Source of the DNA: Methylobacterium nonmethylotrophicum
GTDB lineage: Bacteria; Pseudomonadota; Alphaproteobacteria; Rhizobiales; Beijerinckiaceae
Assembly (NCBI RefSeq): GCF_004745635.1
Contig: NZ_SRLB01000009.1
Coordinates: 211,001 to 275,000, forward strand
Direction: 5' to 3'
DNA length: 64,000 nt
Below are positions 27,958 to 35,916 of the stretch, one piece after another. Under the pieces are notes generated by a model that saw only the letters and a list, made by a program, of their open reading frames with translations, was not told the DNA's origin and ran no database searches. The position numbers and the translations under genes were made by a program. Numbering within the stretch: the stretch's first letter is position 1; every line of letters begins with the position of its first letter.

Positions 27958-29808
27958 TCACGGGCCGCTCTCGCCCGGATGCCCGGAAGCGTCCGGGTCT
28001 CCGCCGCGCTCCTTAGCGGGTCCGATCGCCCGACTGAAGTTCAGAAGCGTGTTGACGAGCGCGACGTGGCTGAACGCCTGCGGAAAATTCCCGACCTGGC
28101 GCTTGCGGACCGGGTCGTACTCCTCGGCCAGCAGCCCGACGTCGTTGCACAGGGAGAGCAGCCGCTCGATCAGGGCGCGGGCCTCCTCGCGCCGGCCCAG
28201 CCCGATCAGGTTGTCGGCGTACCAGAAGCTGCAGGGCAGGAAGGCGCCCTCGCCGGCGGGCAGGCCGTCGGTGGTCTGGCCTTGGGTGTCGTAGCGCAGC
28301 ACGAAGCCGTCCTGCATCAGGTCGCGGCCGATCGCCTCGACGGTGCCGACGACCCGCGGGTCGTCCTGGGGCAGGAAGCCCATATGGGCGATCAGGAGCA
28401 GGCTCGCATCGAGGTCCCGTGCGCCGTAATACTGCACGAAGCTGTTGAGATCCTTGTCGAAGCCCTTCTCGCAGACCTCGCGGTGGATCTCGTCGCGGTT
28501 GGCGCGCCAGCGCGCGACCGCCTCGGCGTCGCCGCTCGTCGGCTCGCCGGCGGTCTGGGTCTCGTAGAAGCGGATCGCCCGGTCGAAGGCGACCCAGGCC
28601 ATCACCTTCGAATGGACGAAGTGCTTGCGCCCGCCGCGCACCTCCCAGATGCCCTCGTCGGGCTCGCGCCAGACCCGTTCGAGGTGATCGAGGAGGGCGC
28701 GGCCGACCCGGACGCCGGACGCATCGGCCTGCATGCCGCGCTGGTGGGCCTGGAACAGGGCGTCGAACAGCTCGCCGTAGACGTCGAGCTGGAATTGCTG
28801 CGCGGCGGCGTTGCCGATCCGCACCGGGCGCGAGCCCTCGTAGCCGGGCAGCCAGTCGAGCTCGATCTCCGGCAGCAGGCGCTCGCCGGCGATGCCGTAG
28901 AGGATGCGGGCCTGCTCGGGGCTGCCGGCCACCGCCCGGGTGAGCCAGTCGCGCCAGGCCCGGGCCTCGTCGAGGTAGCCGGCATCCATGAGCGCGAGCA
29001 GCGTGAACGTCGAATCGCGCAGCCAGCAATACCGGTAGTCCCAGTTGCGCACGCCGCCGATCTGCTCCGGGAGAGAGGTGGTGGGGGCGGCCACGATGCC
29101 GCCGGTCGGCCGGTAGATCAGCGCCTTGAGGGTGAGGAGCGAGCGGGTCAGCACGTCGTCCCAGGGGGTGCCGCCGTGGCAGCGCCGGCACCAGGAGCGC
29201 CACCAGTCGGTGGTGGCGGCCAGCACCTTGCGGGGCTCGATCGGCGGCGGATCCTCCTCGTGCGAGAGCCCGTAGCTCAGCACGAAGGCGACGCTCTGCC
29301 CGGCCTCGACGGTGAACGCGGACACCGTGGTCTGGCCGATGCCCCTGAGGGGCGCGCGGGTGCGCAGGACCAGCTTGTTCGGCCCGGCGATCGCCCGGAG
29401 GTCGTCGTTCTCGCTGCGCGACACCCAGGGGACGGCGGAGCCGTAGTCGAAGCGCACCACCAGGTCCATGCGCATCGCCACCCGGCCGCGCACGCCCTCG
29501 ACCAGGCGCACCAGGTGGGTGCCGTCCTCGACCGGCATGTAGTCGATGACCCGCACCGCGCCGTCGGCGGTCTCGTGGGTGGTCTCGAGGACCAGGGTGT
29601 TCTCGCGGTAGCACCGCGTGCTCGTCGCCGTGGCGGCGGGCGCGATGCGCCAGTGGCCGTGGTCCTCGCGGGTGCCCAGCAGGGCGGCGAAGCAGGCGGA
29701 GGCGTCGAAGCGCGGCCAGCACAGCCAGTCGACGCTGCCGTCGCGCCCGATCAAGGCGGCGCTGCGCCCGTCGCCGACGAGCGCGTAATCCTCGATGAGC
29801 AGCGCCAT
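27958..29808 (-). CDS. Glycoside hydrolase family 15 protein (glucoamylase/trehalase-like)
   Basis: A 616-residue cytoplasmic protein with the two-part GH15 layout. The N-terminal beta-sandwich runs from MALLIEDYALVGDGRSAALI to about residue 230. The (alpha/alpha)6 barrel starts at PTGGIVAAPTTSLPEQIGG and includes RNWDYRYCWLRDSTFTLLAL. The second catalytic-glutamate region is LLAEEYDP near the C-terminus. Bacterial members include glucoamylases and trehalases; substrate is not decided by sequence. Trehalose is possible given otsB nearby. Confidence 0.9.
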   Translation of the reverse strand: MALLIEDYALVGDGRSAALIGRDGSVDWLCWPRFDASACFAALLGTREDHGHWRIAPAATATSTRCYRENTLVLETTHETADGAVRVIDYMPVEDGTHLVRLVEGVRGRVAMRMDLVVRFDYGSAVPWVSRSENDDLRAIAGPNKLVLRTRAPLRGIGQTTVSAFTVEAGQSVAFVLSYGLSHEEDPPPIEPRKVLAATTDWWRSWCRRCHGGTPWDDVLTRSLLTLKALIYRPTGGIVAAPTTSLPEQIGGVRNWDYRYCWLRDSTFTLLALMDAGYLDEARAWRDWLTRAVAGSPEQARILYGIAGERLLPEIELDWLPGYEGSRPVRIGNAAAQQFQLDVYGELFDALFQAHQRGMQADASGVRVGRALLDHLERVWREPDEGIWEVRGGRKHFVHSKVMAWVAFDRAIRFYETQTAGEPTSGDAEAVARWRANRDEIHREVCEKGFDKDLNSFVQYYGARDLDASLLLIAHMGFLPQDDPRVVGTVEAIGRDLMQDGFVLRYDTQGQTTDGLPAGEGAFLPCSFWYADNLIGLGRREEARALIERLLSLCNDVGLLAEEYDPVRKRQVGNFPQAFSHVALVNTLLNFSRAIGPAKERGGDPDASGHPGESGP

Positions 29809-29905
29809 GGTGCGTCCCGAACGATGCCGTGACGCGGTTAGCTAGAGCGGCCTTCGCGTAAGGTCCAACAGGTCGCGGGCCCGGCGGATCTCGGATCCGA
29901 CCGGC

Positions 29906-30544
29906 TCAGCGCCGGCGGTCGATCAGGTCGATCATCGCGGCGCCCGCATTGGTCACGCCGTCGCCGAGCGCCACCATGGTCTGCGCCACCATCCGGCCGG
30001 TCGGCGCGAAGGGCAGCCAGGGCAGGGGGCGTTCACCCTCCGCGCCGGCGCTCGCCGTGCGGGTCGCCTCCTGCGCCTTCTCCGGCGAGGCTTTGACGAC
30101 CTTCAGCTCGTCGGGCCGCGCCGGCGGGCGCAGGCCCGCGAGGGACGGCACCGCCCGGGACCGCGGCGGGGCGGCGGTGCGGCGGAGCGTCCTGCTGTCG
30201 GCTTTGACCTCGGCGACCGGCAGGACCGGCGCCGCCGTCTCGGCCGGCAGGCTGGCGATCAGCGGGAATTGCTGCTCGAACTCGAGCGGGTAGGGCGCGC
30301 GGACCCGGCCCTCGCCGTCCGGGACGCTGCGGAACAGGTCGGCCCCCGGCGGCAGCGGCTGCACGGCCGCCACGTGCCCTTCCGGCGCCCGCGGCGGGGC
30401 GCCGCGCCAGTAGAGCGAGCCGGCCGCCAGGCAGACCGCCACGCAGGCGGTCGGCAGGAGCGGCAGGTAGCCCCGCGAGGCGCCCGGCAGGGTCCCGATG
30501 GCGTTCGCCGCCGTCGGCTTGCGCATCCGCCCGTTCTGCCGCAT
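29906..30544 (-). CDS. Hypothetical single-pass membrane protein
   Basis: A 212-residue protein starting MRQNGRMRKPTAANAIG, with a GGGAGG ribosome site 6 bp before the ATG. One hydrophobic segment (YLPLLPTACVAVCLAAGSLYW, residues 26-46) is followed by a long Pro/Ala-rich, low-complexity region, presumably periplasmic, and a short C-terminal block ending GAAMIDLIDRRR. I do not recognise a family. It diverges from nasT with about 155 bp between. Confidence 0.65.
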   Translation of the reverse strand: MRQNGRMRKPTAANAIGTLPGASRGYLPLLPTACVAVCLAAGSLYWRGAPPRAPEGHVAAVQPLPPGADLFRSVPDGEGRVRAPYPLEFEQQFPLIASLPAETAAPVLPVAEVKADSRTLRRTAAPPRSRAVPSLAGLRPPARPDELKVVKASPEKAQEATRTASAGAEGERPLPWLPFAPTGRMVAQTMVALGDGVTNAGAAMIDLIDRRR

Positions 30545-30698
30545 CCGAACCTCCCGCTTGACCGTGGCCGGAATGAAGCACCGGTTTCTGGCCGAAGCGG
30601 GGCCGTTTCTTTGCGCTTTCGTGTCTGGGATGACGTCCCGGGCCGACGGTCCGGCCCCCGCCTCCCACGGCCCGACATTTGCGTGATCCGACACCGAC

Positions 30699-31334
30699 AT
30701 GCCCGACCGCGCAACTCCCCCTCCGGCAAGCCCCGCTCCGGCCTCGTCCTCCGGGGAGAATCTCGTCATCGCCGTCGTCGACCCGAGCCGCGCCCGGGCC
30801 GCGATCCTGGAGGAGGGCCTGCGCGCCGTGGAGGGAGCCCGGGTGGTGGTGATCCCCGACACCGCGGACCTCCTCGACCGGCTCTCCGCCCTCTCGCCCG
30901 ACGTGGTGGTGATCCATCTCGAGAGCCCGAGCCGCGACCTCCTGGAGCAGATGTTCGGCGTCTCGCGCCTCGTCGAGCGGCCGGTGGCGATGTTCGTCGA
31001 CCGCACCGACACGCCGATGATGCAGGCGGCGGTGGATGCCGGCATCTCGGCCTACATCGTCGACGGCCTGCGCGCCGAGCGGATCAAGCCGATCATCGAG
31101 ATCGCGATCCTGCGCTTCAACGCCTTCGCGCGGCTGCAGCGCGAGCTCTCCGAGGCCCGCAGCGAGCTGGCCGACCGCAAGCTGATCGAACGCGCCAAGG
31201 GCATCCTGATGAGCGCCAAGGGGCTGACCGAGGACGAGGCCTACCGGCAGCTCCGGCGCAAGGCCATGAACGAGAAGCGCAAGATCGTCGACATCGCCCG
31301 CGCCATCGTGACCGCCGCGGACCTGCTCGGATGA
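30699..31334 (+). CDS. nasT: NasT-type ANTAR antiterminator
   Basis: RNA-binding response-regulator-like protein of 211 residues. Residues 20-140 form a receiver-like domain (VIAVVDPSRARAAILEEGL) with degenerate phosphorylation pocket. Residues 145-208 form the ANTAR domain (ADRKLIERAKGILMSAKGLTEDEAYRQLR, core KLIERAKGILM). NasT proteins bind paired hexaloop hairpins in leader RNAs and prevent termination, and are held inactive by NasS without nitrate or nitrite. The stop overlaps nasS as ATGA. Matching hairpins exist ahead of nrtA at 32800-32844. Confidence 0.92.
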   Translation: MPDRATPPPASPAPASSSGENLVIAVVDPSRARAAILEEGLRAVEGARVVVIPDTADLLDRLSALSPDVVVIHLESPSRDLLEQMFGVSRLVERPVAMFVDRTDTPMMQAAVDAGISAYIVDGLRAERIKPIIEIAILRFNAFARLQRELSEARSELADRKLIERAKGILMSAKGLTEDEAYRQLRRKAMNEKRKIVDIARAIVTAADLLG

Positions 31335-32332
31335 GGCTGCAGCTCGGCTACGTCCCGCTCACCGACGCCGCGGCGCTGATCGCGGCGGTGGAGCGCGGCT
31401 TCACGGCGGAGGAGGGGATCGCGGTCGACCTGGTGGCGGAACCCTCCTGGGCCACCCTGCGCGACCACCTGGCGCTCGGCCTCCTCGACGGCGCCCACAT
31501 GCTGGCCCCGCTGGCGCTCGCCTGCCATCTGGGCCTCAGCGGGCCCCAGGCCCGGCTGATCGCCCCGGCGGCGCTCGCCCGCAACGGCAACGCCGTCACC
31601 CTGTCGCTGCCGCTCTGGCGGGCGCTGGATGCCGCATCCGACGCCCTGGCCGACGTGGCCCGCGCGCTGGCCCGGATCGCAGAGACCCGCGCCGCCGCCG
31701 GCGCGCCCCTGACGCTCGCCACCGTCCACCCCTATTCCAGCCACACCTACCAGTGGCGGCGCCTGCTGGCGCTCGGCGGCAGCCGCCTCGACGCGGTCCG
31801 CCTCGTCGTGGTGCCGCCGCCCCGCACCGTCGAGGCGCTGGAGCGCGGCCTGATCGACGGCTTCTGCGTCGGCGCGCCGTGGAACACCGTCGCGGTCGAG
31901 GCCGGGGTCGGCCGCATCGCGGCCCTCGGCGCCGTGATCGCGCCCGACTGCCCGGAGAAGGTGCTGGCGCTCCCCGCCGAGATGGAGGACCGGGCCGCCC
32001 CGCTGCTGCGGGCGCTCAAGCGCGCCGCCCGCTGGTGCGGCGAGCCCGGAAACCACGAGGAACTGGCCGCCCTGCTCGGCGCCCCCCGCCATCTCGGCCT
32101 CGATCCGGCGCTGATCCTGCGCGGCCTCGCGGGCTCCCTGCGGCTCGCGCCGGGCGGGTCCCTGGTCGAGGCGGGCGAGTACCTGGCGCTCGGCGAGGCG
32201 GAGCTGACCCCCGATCCCTCGGCCCTCGGGTGGCTGGTCGAGGAGATGACGGCGGCAGGGCAGATCGACGCGGCGGCGGTACCGGTGGAGGCGGCAGGGC
32301 TGTATAAGCCAGACCTGCTTGCGGTAGCGTGA
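31331..32332 (+). CDS. nasS: NasS-type nitrate/nitrite sensor, NrtA/CmpA-like
   Basis: A 333-residue protein of the CmpA/NrtA periplasmic-binding fold, but without a signal peptide: it starts directly with MRLQLGYVPLTDAAALIAAV. GLLDGAHMLAPL, VHPYSSHTYQWR and GFCVGAPWN are shared with NrtA. Absence of a signal and coupling to nasT (ATGA overlap) mark it as the cytoplasmic sensor NasS, which releases NasT when nitrate or nitrite binds. The gene order nasT-nasS is the reverse of the common order. Confidence 0.88.
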   Translation: MRLQLGYVPLTDAAALIAAVERGFTAEEGIAVDLVAEPSWATLRDHLALGLLDGAHMLAPLALACHLGLSGPQARLIAPAALARNGNAVTLSLPLWRALDAASDALADVARALARIAETRAAAGAPLTLATVHPYSSHTYQWRRLLALGGSRLDAVRLVVVPPPRTVEALERGLIDGFCVGAPWNTVAVEAGVGRIAALGAVIAPDCPEKVLALPAEMEDRAAPLLRALKRAARWCGEPGNHEELAALLGAPRHLGLDPALILRGLAGSLRLAPGGSLVEAGEYLALGEAELTPDPSALGWLVEEMTAAGQIDAAAVPVEAAGLYKPDLLAVA

Positions 32333-32387
32333 GCCCTGATCCACTGTCAGAGGACAGTCTTCGGCCCTTCGATCAAAACCTCACCGC

Positions 32388-32520
32388 GTCGTCCTGCGGC
32401 TCGGCGCAGCCGAGAGCCCGGGATCCACAGGGCTGACTCTGCAGGCCGAGGCGGAACGCGTTCCAGCTCTCTCGAACACCGGTGGTTATGGATCCCGGGT
32501 TCCGCTGCGCCGCCCCGGCA
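32388..32520. repeat. Inverted repeat, family B copy 1 (degenerate)
   Basis: GAGCCCGGGATCCA and TGGATCCCGGGTTCC face each other, with outer GTCCTGCGGCTCGGCGCAGC matching GCTGCGCCGCCCCGG imperfectly. The same layout is seen at 41053-41189. It lies in the 626-bp gap between nasS and nrtA, upstream of the sigma-54 promoter. Confidence 0.6.
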
Positions 32521-32772
32521 TTGCGTCCGAGCGTCGAACGCTCGCATCCGACCCGGAACACCCGCGGAGCAACGGGGCGCTCGGCCGATCGCTGCCCATC
32601 GGGGCGCCACCTCTCGGTCTGCCCAAGCCTTAATCACGACGGATCTGCCCATTCCCCATCCACTAGCCCATCATTTGTGCATCGCAGCAACCGGCCACGC
32701 TGCTCCGCCGGCACCTCCGGGCAAGCCGGGAATCATTTCAAGGTCAGCCACTTGAACGGCCCGCCGGGCGAC

Positions 32773-32788
32773 TGGCACGGAACGTGCT
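32773..32788 (+). promoter_or_regulatory. Sigma-54 (-24/-12) promoter of the nitrate operon
   Basis: TGGCACGGAACGTGCT matches the sigma-54 consensus closely. GG (32774-32775) and GC (32786-32787) are separated by exactly 10 bp. A start site near 32799 would begin just before the first ANTAR hairpin. Sigma-54 dependence implies NtrC-type nitrogen control; no NtrC site was identified. Confidence 0.8.
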
Positions 32789-32799
32789 CCTCACCTCTC

Positions 32800-32844
32800 G
32801 TCCGTCAGCGTCGACGGGCACCGACCGTCAGCAGAGCCGCTGAC
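32800..32844 (+). ncRNA. ANTAR-target dual hexaloop leader (NasT-binding RNA)
   Basis: Two hairpins lie in the leader before nrtA. Hairpin 1 (32800-32819): 7-bp stem, GUCCGUC/GACGGGC with one G-U pair, and loop AGCGUC. Hairpin 2 (32827-32844): 6-bp stem, GUCAGC/GCUGAC, and loop AGAGCC. Both loops have six bases with A at position 1 and G at position 4, the defining feature of ANTAR targets. The linker is 7 nt. AGCCGC in hairpin 2 (32835-32840) can also pair with GCGGCU just before a U-run near 32899, so hairpin 2 and a terminator may be mutually exclusive. Confidence 0.82.
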
Positions 32845-32872
32845 CCGAGTTCCCCTGTGGGCCCGCATCCGC

Positions 32873-32905
32873 GCGGCCGGCGGAAGACCTTGGGCGGCGG
32901 CTTTT
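32873..32905 (+). terminator. Candidate leader terminator before nrtA
   Basis: A G/C-rich hairpin (GCCG ... CGGC, extendable by alternative pairing to 32835-32840) followed by CTTTTC. It lies about 55 bp before the nrtA ATG, where NasT-dependent antitermination would act. The hairpin itself is imperfect, so the boundary is uncertain. Confidence 0.45.
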
Positions 32906-32958
32906 CGCGTTCGGCCGGGCGCACCGGCTCGCGGCAACGACTTGAGGGCGAAGGATCG

Positions 32959-34245
32959 ATGAGCAGCGTTGAGCACACCACGCGTCGCGGACTCCTCAAG
33001 GGGGCGGCCGGCGCCCTGTCCCTGGCGGCCGCCAGCCGCGTCGCCCTGCCGGGCGGCGCCTTCGCGCAGGGTGCGGGCCCCGAGGTGAAGGGCGCCAAGC
33101 TCGGCTTCATCGCGCTCACCGACGCCGCCCCGCTCTTCGTCGCCAAGGAGAAGGGGTACTTCGCGAAGTACGGGATGCCCGACGTCGAGGTGCTGAAGCA
33201 GGCCTCCTGGGGCACCACCCGCGACAACCTGGTGCTCGGCTCGGAGGGCAACGGCATCGACGGTGCCCACATCCTGACCCCGATGCCCTACCTCATCAGT
33301 GCCGGCCGTGTGACGCAGAACAACGTCCCGGTGCCGATGTACATCCTGGCCCGGCTCAACCTCGCCGGCCAGTGCATCTCGGTCGCCAAGGAGCACATGG
33401 GCGACAAGGTCGCCCTCGACGCGAAGCCCTTCAAGGCGGCGCTCGAGCGCAAGAAGGCCTCCGGCAAGTCGGTCAAGGCCGCCATGACCTTCCCTGGCGG
33501 CACCCACGACCTCTGGATCCGCTACTGGCTCGCCGCCGGCGGCATCGATCCCGACAAGGACATCGAGACCATCGTCGTGCCGCCGCCCCAGATGGTGGCG
33601 AACATGAAGGTCGGCACGATGGACTGCTTCTGCGTCTGCGAGCCGTGGAACGAGCAGCTGATCACGCAGGGCATCGGCTACACCGCGCTGACCACCGGCG
33701 AATTGTGGAAGGACCACCCGGAGAAGGCGCTCGGCATGCGCGCCTCCTGGGTCGACAAGCACCCGAACGCCGCCAAGGCCCTGCTCGCCGCCGTGATGGA
33801 GGCGCAAGCCTGGTGCGACAAGCCCGAGAACCGCGACGAGCTCGCCGGGATCGTGGCCAAGCGCCAGTGGATCAACGTCCCGGCGACCGACGTCGTGAAG
33901 AGGATGAAGGGTGAGTTCGACTACGGCGACGGCCGCAAGGTGTCGAACAGCCCGCACATCATGAAGTATTGGGCCGACAACGCCTCGTACCCTTACAAGT
34001 CGCACGACCTCTGGTTCATCACGGAGGACATCCGCTGGGGTAAGTTCGATCCCCAGACCGACAGCAAGGCGCTGATCGAGAAAGTCAACCGCGAGGATAT
34101 CTGGCGCGAGGTGGCGAAGGGCATGGGCATCGCCGCCCCGACCTCGACCTCCCGCGGCAAGGAAACCTTCTTCGACGGCAAGGTCTTCGACCCGGCGGAT
34201 CCCGCCGCGTACCTCAACAGCCTCGGCATCAAGAAGGTGGCGTGA
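32959..34245 (+). CDS. nrtA: Nitrate ABC transporter substrate-binding protein (NrtA)
   Basis: Periplasmic nitrate-binding protein of 428 residues. It has a twin-arginine signal (TTRRGLLKGAAGALSLAAAS, cut after AFA near residue 35). It then follows the CmpA/NrtA fold: KLGFIALTDAAPLFVAKEKG, GIDGAHILTPMPYL, GGTHDLWIRYWLAAGGIDP, and CVCEPWNEQ. It is the first gene after the sigma-54/ANTAR leader, and its stop overlaps the permease start as TGATG. The cytoplasmic NasS upstream shares the fold. Confidence 0.94.
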   Translation: MSSVEHTTRRGLLKGAAGALSLAAASRVALPGGAFAQGAGPEVKGAKLGFIALTDAAPLFVAKEKGYFAKYGMPDVEVLKQASWGTTRDNLVLGSEGNGIDGAHILTPMPYLISAGRVTQNNVPVPMYILARLNLAGQCISVAKEHMGDKVALDAKPFKAALERKKASGKSVKAAMTFPGGTHDLWIRYWLAAGGIDPDKDIETIVVPPPQMVANMKVGTMDCFCVCEPWNEQLITQGIGYTALTTGELWKDHPEKALGMRASWVDKHPNAAKALLAAVMEAQAWCDKPENRDELAGIVAKRQWINVPATDVVKRMKGEFDYGDGRKVSNSPHIMKYWADNASYPYKSHDLWFITEDIRWGKFDPQTDSKALIEKVNREDIWREVAKGMGIAAPTSTSRGKETFFDGKVFDPADPAAYLNSLGIKKVA

Positions 34246-35105
34246 TGGCCCTCGGATTAAGCCTCGGGCGCCTCGGCGCCGCCAAGCAGGAGGGGGCGAA
34301 GGCTCCCCTCGTCACCCTCGCCAGCCTCAAGGGACTGGCGCTCAGGATCGTGCCGCCGCTCGTCGTGCTGGCGGTCTTCCTGCTGCTCTGGGAGGTTTTG
34401 TGCCAGCGCCCCGGCGCCGGCCTGCCGCCGCCCTCCCGCGTCGTGACCGAGGCCTGGGACATCATCGCCCACCCGTTCTACGACAATGGCGGCACCGACA
34501 AGGGGCTGTTCTGGCACATCTCCGCCAGCCTCCAGCGCGTGGCGCTCGGCTTCACCCTGGCGGTGGTCGCCGGCGTGCTGCTCGGCACCCTCGTCGGCCA
34601 GTCCGAATGGGCGATGCGCGGCCTCGACCCGATCTTCCAGGTGCTGCGCACCATCCCGCCGCTCGCCTGGCTGCCGCTGTCGCTCGCCGCCTTCCGGGAC
34701 GGCCAGCCCTCGGCGATCTTCGTGATCTTCATCACCTCGATCTGGCCGATCATCATCAACACCGCGGTCGGCATCCGCAACATCCCGCAGGATTACCGCA
34801 ACGTCGCGGCGGTGCTGCGCCTCAACGCGGTCGAGTTCTTCGCCAAGGTGATGCTGCCCTCGGCCGCCCCCTACATCTTCACGGGCCTTCGCATCGGCGT
34901 CGGCCTGTCCTGGCTCGCCATCGTGGCGGCCGAGATGCTGATCGGCGGCGTCGGCATCGGCTTCTTCATCTGGGACGCCTGGAACTCCTCGCACATCAGC
35001 GAGATCATCGTGGCCCTGGTCTATGTCGGGGTGATCGGCTTCGTGCTCGACCGCCTCGTCGCCGGCCTCGGCCACCTCGTCACCCGCGGCACCGCCACGG
35101 CCTGA
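34245..35105 (+). CDS. nrtB: Nitrate ABC transporter permease (NrtB)
   Basis: Inner-membrane permease of 286 residues with about six hydrophobic segments. It belongs to the SsuC/NrtB family: GLFWHISASLQRVALGFTLA, FQVLRTIPPLAWLPLSLAAF, and the EAA-like loop AAVLRLNAVEFFAKVMLPSAAPYIFTGLR (core LNAVEFFAKVMLPSAAPYI). The ATG at 34245 overlaps the nrtA stop (TGATG); a GTG one codon earlier is possible. The ATPase follows 12 bp later. Confidence 0.93.
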   Translation: MALGLSLGRLGAAKQEGAKAPLVTLASLKGLALRIVPPLVVLAVFLLLWEVLCQRPGAGLPPPSRVVTEAWDIIAHPFYDNGGTDKGLFWHISASLQRVALGFTLAVVAGVLLGTLVGQSEWAMRGLDPIFQVLRTIPPLAWLPLSLAAFRDGQPSAIFVIFITSIWPIIINTAVGIRNIPQDYRNVAAVLRLNAVEFFAKVMLPSAAPYIFTGLRIGVGLSWLAIVAAEMLIGGVGIGFFIWDAWNSSHISEIIVALVYVGVIGFVLDRLVAGLGHLVTRGTATA

Positions 35106-35117
35106 GGGAGGCCACTC

Positions 35118-35912
35118 ATGACCCATCTCAGCCTCGAACAGGTCGGCATCAGCTTCACCCGGTCCGGCCGCACCACGGAAGTGCTGCGCGACGTCAACCT
35201 GAAGATCGCCAAGGGCGAGTTCGTCTCGCTGATCGGGCATTCCGGTTGCGGCAAGTCGACGGTGCTCAACATCGTGGCGGGCCTGCTCAAGGCCTCGACC
35301 GGCTGCGTCCTCCTCGACGACCGGGAGGTCAACAGCCCCGGCCCCGAGCGCGCGGTGGTCTTCCAGAACCACTCGCTCCTGCCCTGGCTCACCGTGCGCG
35401 AGAACGTGGCGCTCGCGGTCGACAAGGTGCTGAAGGCGAAGAAGAGCAAGGCGGAGCGGCGCGACTGGATCGAGCACAACCTCGCGCTCGTCAACATGAC
35501 CCACGCCGCCGAGAAGCGCCCGCACGAGATCTCCGGCGGCATGAAGCAGCGCGTCGGCATCGCCCGGGCGCTCGCCATGGAGCCGAAGGTGCTGCTGATG
35601 GACGAGCCCTTCGGCGCCCTCGACGCGCTGACCCGGGCGCATCTCCAGGACCAGCTGATGGAGATCCACCTGCGGCTCAAGAACACCGTCATCATGATCA
35701 CCCACGACGTCGACGAGGCGGTGCTGCTCTCCGACCGGATCGTGATGATGACGAACGGGCCATCCGCCACCATCGGCGAGGTGCTGACGGTGCCGCTCGA
35801 GCGGCCGCGCAAGCGCCTCGAACTCGTCGAGGACCCGACCTACACCCACGCCCGGGCCGAGGTGCTGGAATTCCTCTACGCCCGCCACGCCAAGCCCGCC
35901 ATCGCGGCCTGA
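35118..35912 (+). CDS. nrtD: Nitrate ABC transporter ATP-binding protein
   Basis: Cytoplasmic ATPase of 264 residues. Walker A GHSGCGKST, signature SGGMKQRVGIARALA, Walker B VLLMDEPFGALD and H-loop ITHDVDEA are all canonical. It lacks the NrtA-like fusion of cyanobacterial NrtC, so it resembles NrtD. A GAGGGAGG ribosome site precedes the ATG. The next gene starts 4 bp after the stop. Confidence 0.93.
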   Translation: MTHLSLEQVGISFTRSGRTTEVLRDVNLKIAKGEFVSLIGHSGCGKSTVLNIVAGLLKASTGCVLLDDREVNSPGPERAVVFQNHSLLPWLTVRENVALAVDKVLKAKKSKAERRDWIEHNLALVNMTHAAEKRPHEISGGMKQRVGIARALAMEPKVLLMDEPFGALDALTRAHLQDQLMEIHLRLKNTVIMITHDVDEAVLLSDRIVMMTNGPSATIGEVLTVPLERPRKRLELVEDPTYTHARAEVLEFLYARHAKPAIAA

Positions 35913-35916
35913 GCCG

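Noticed and set aside
25906..29832. A 1,308-codon open frame on the plus strand
   Set aside because: It is antisense to tkt and the GH15 gene, has low-complexity composition and no domain. It is a by-product of high GC at third codon positions.
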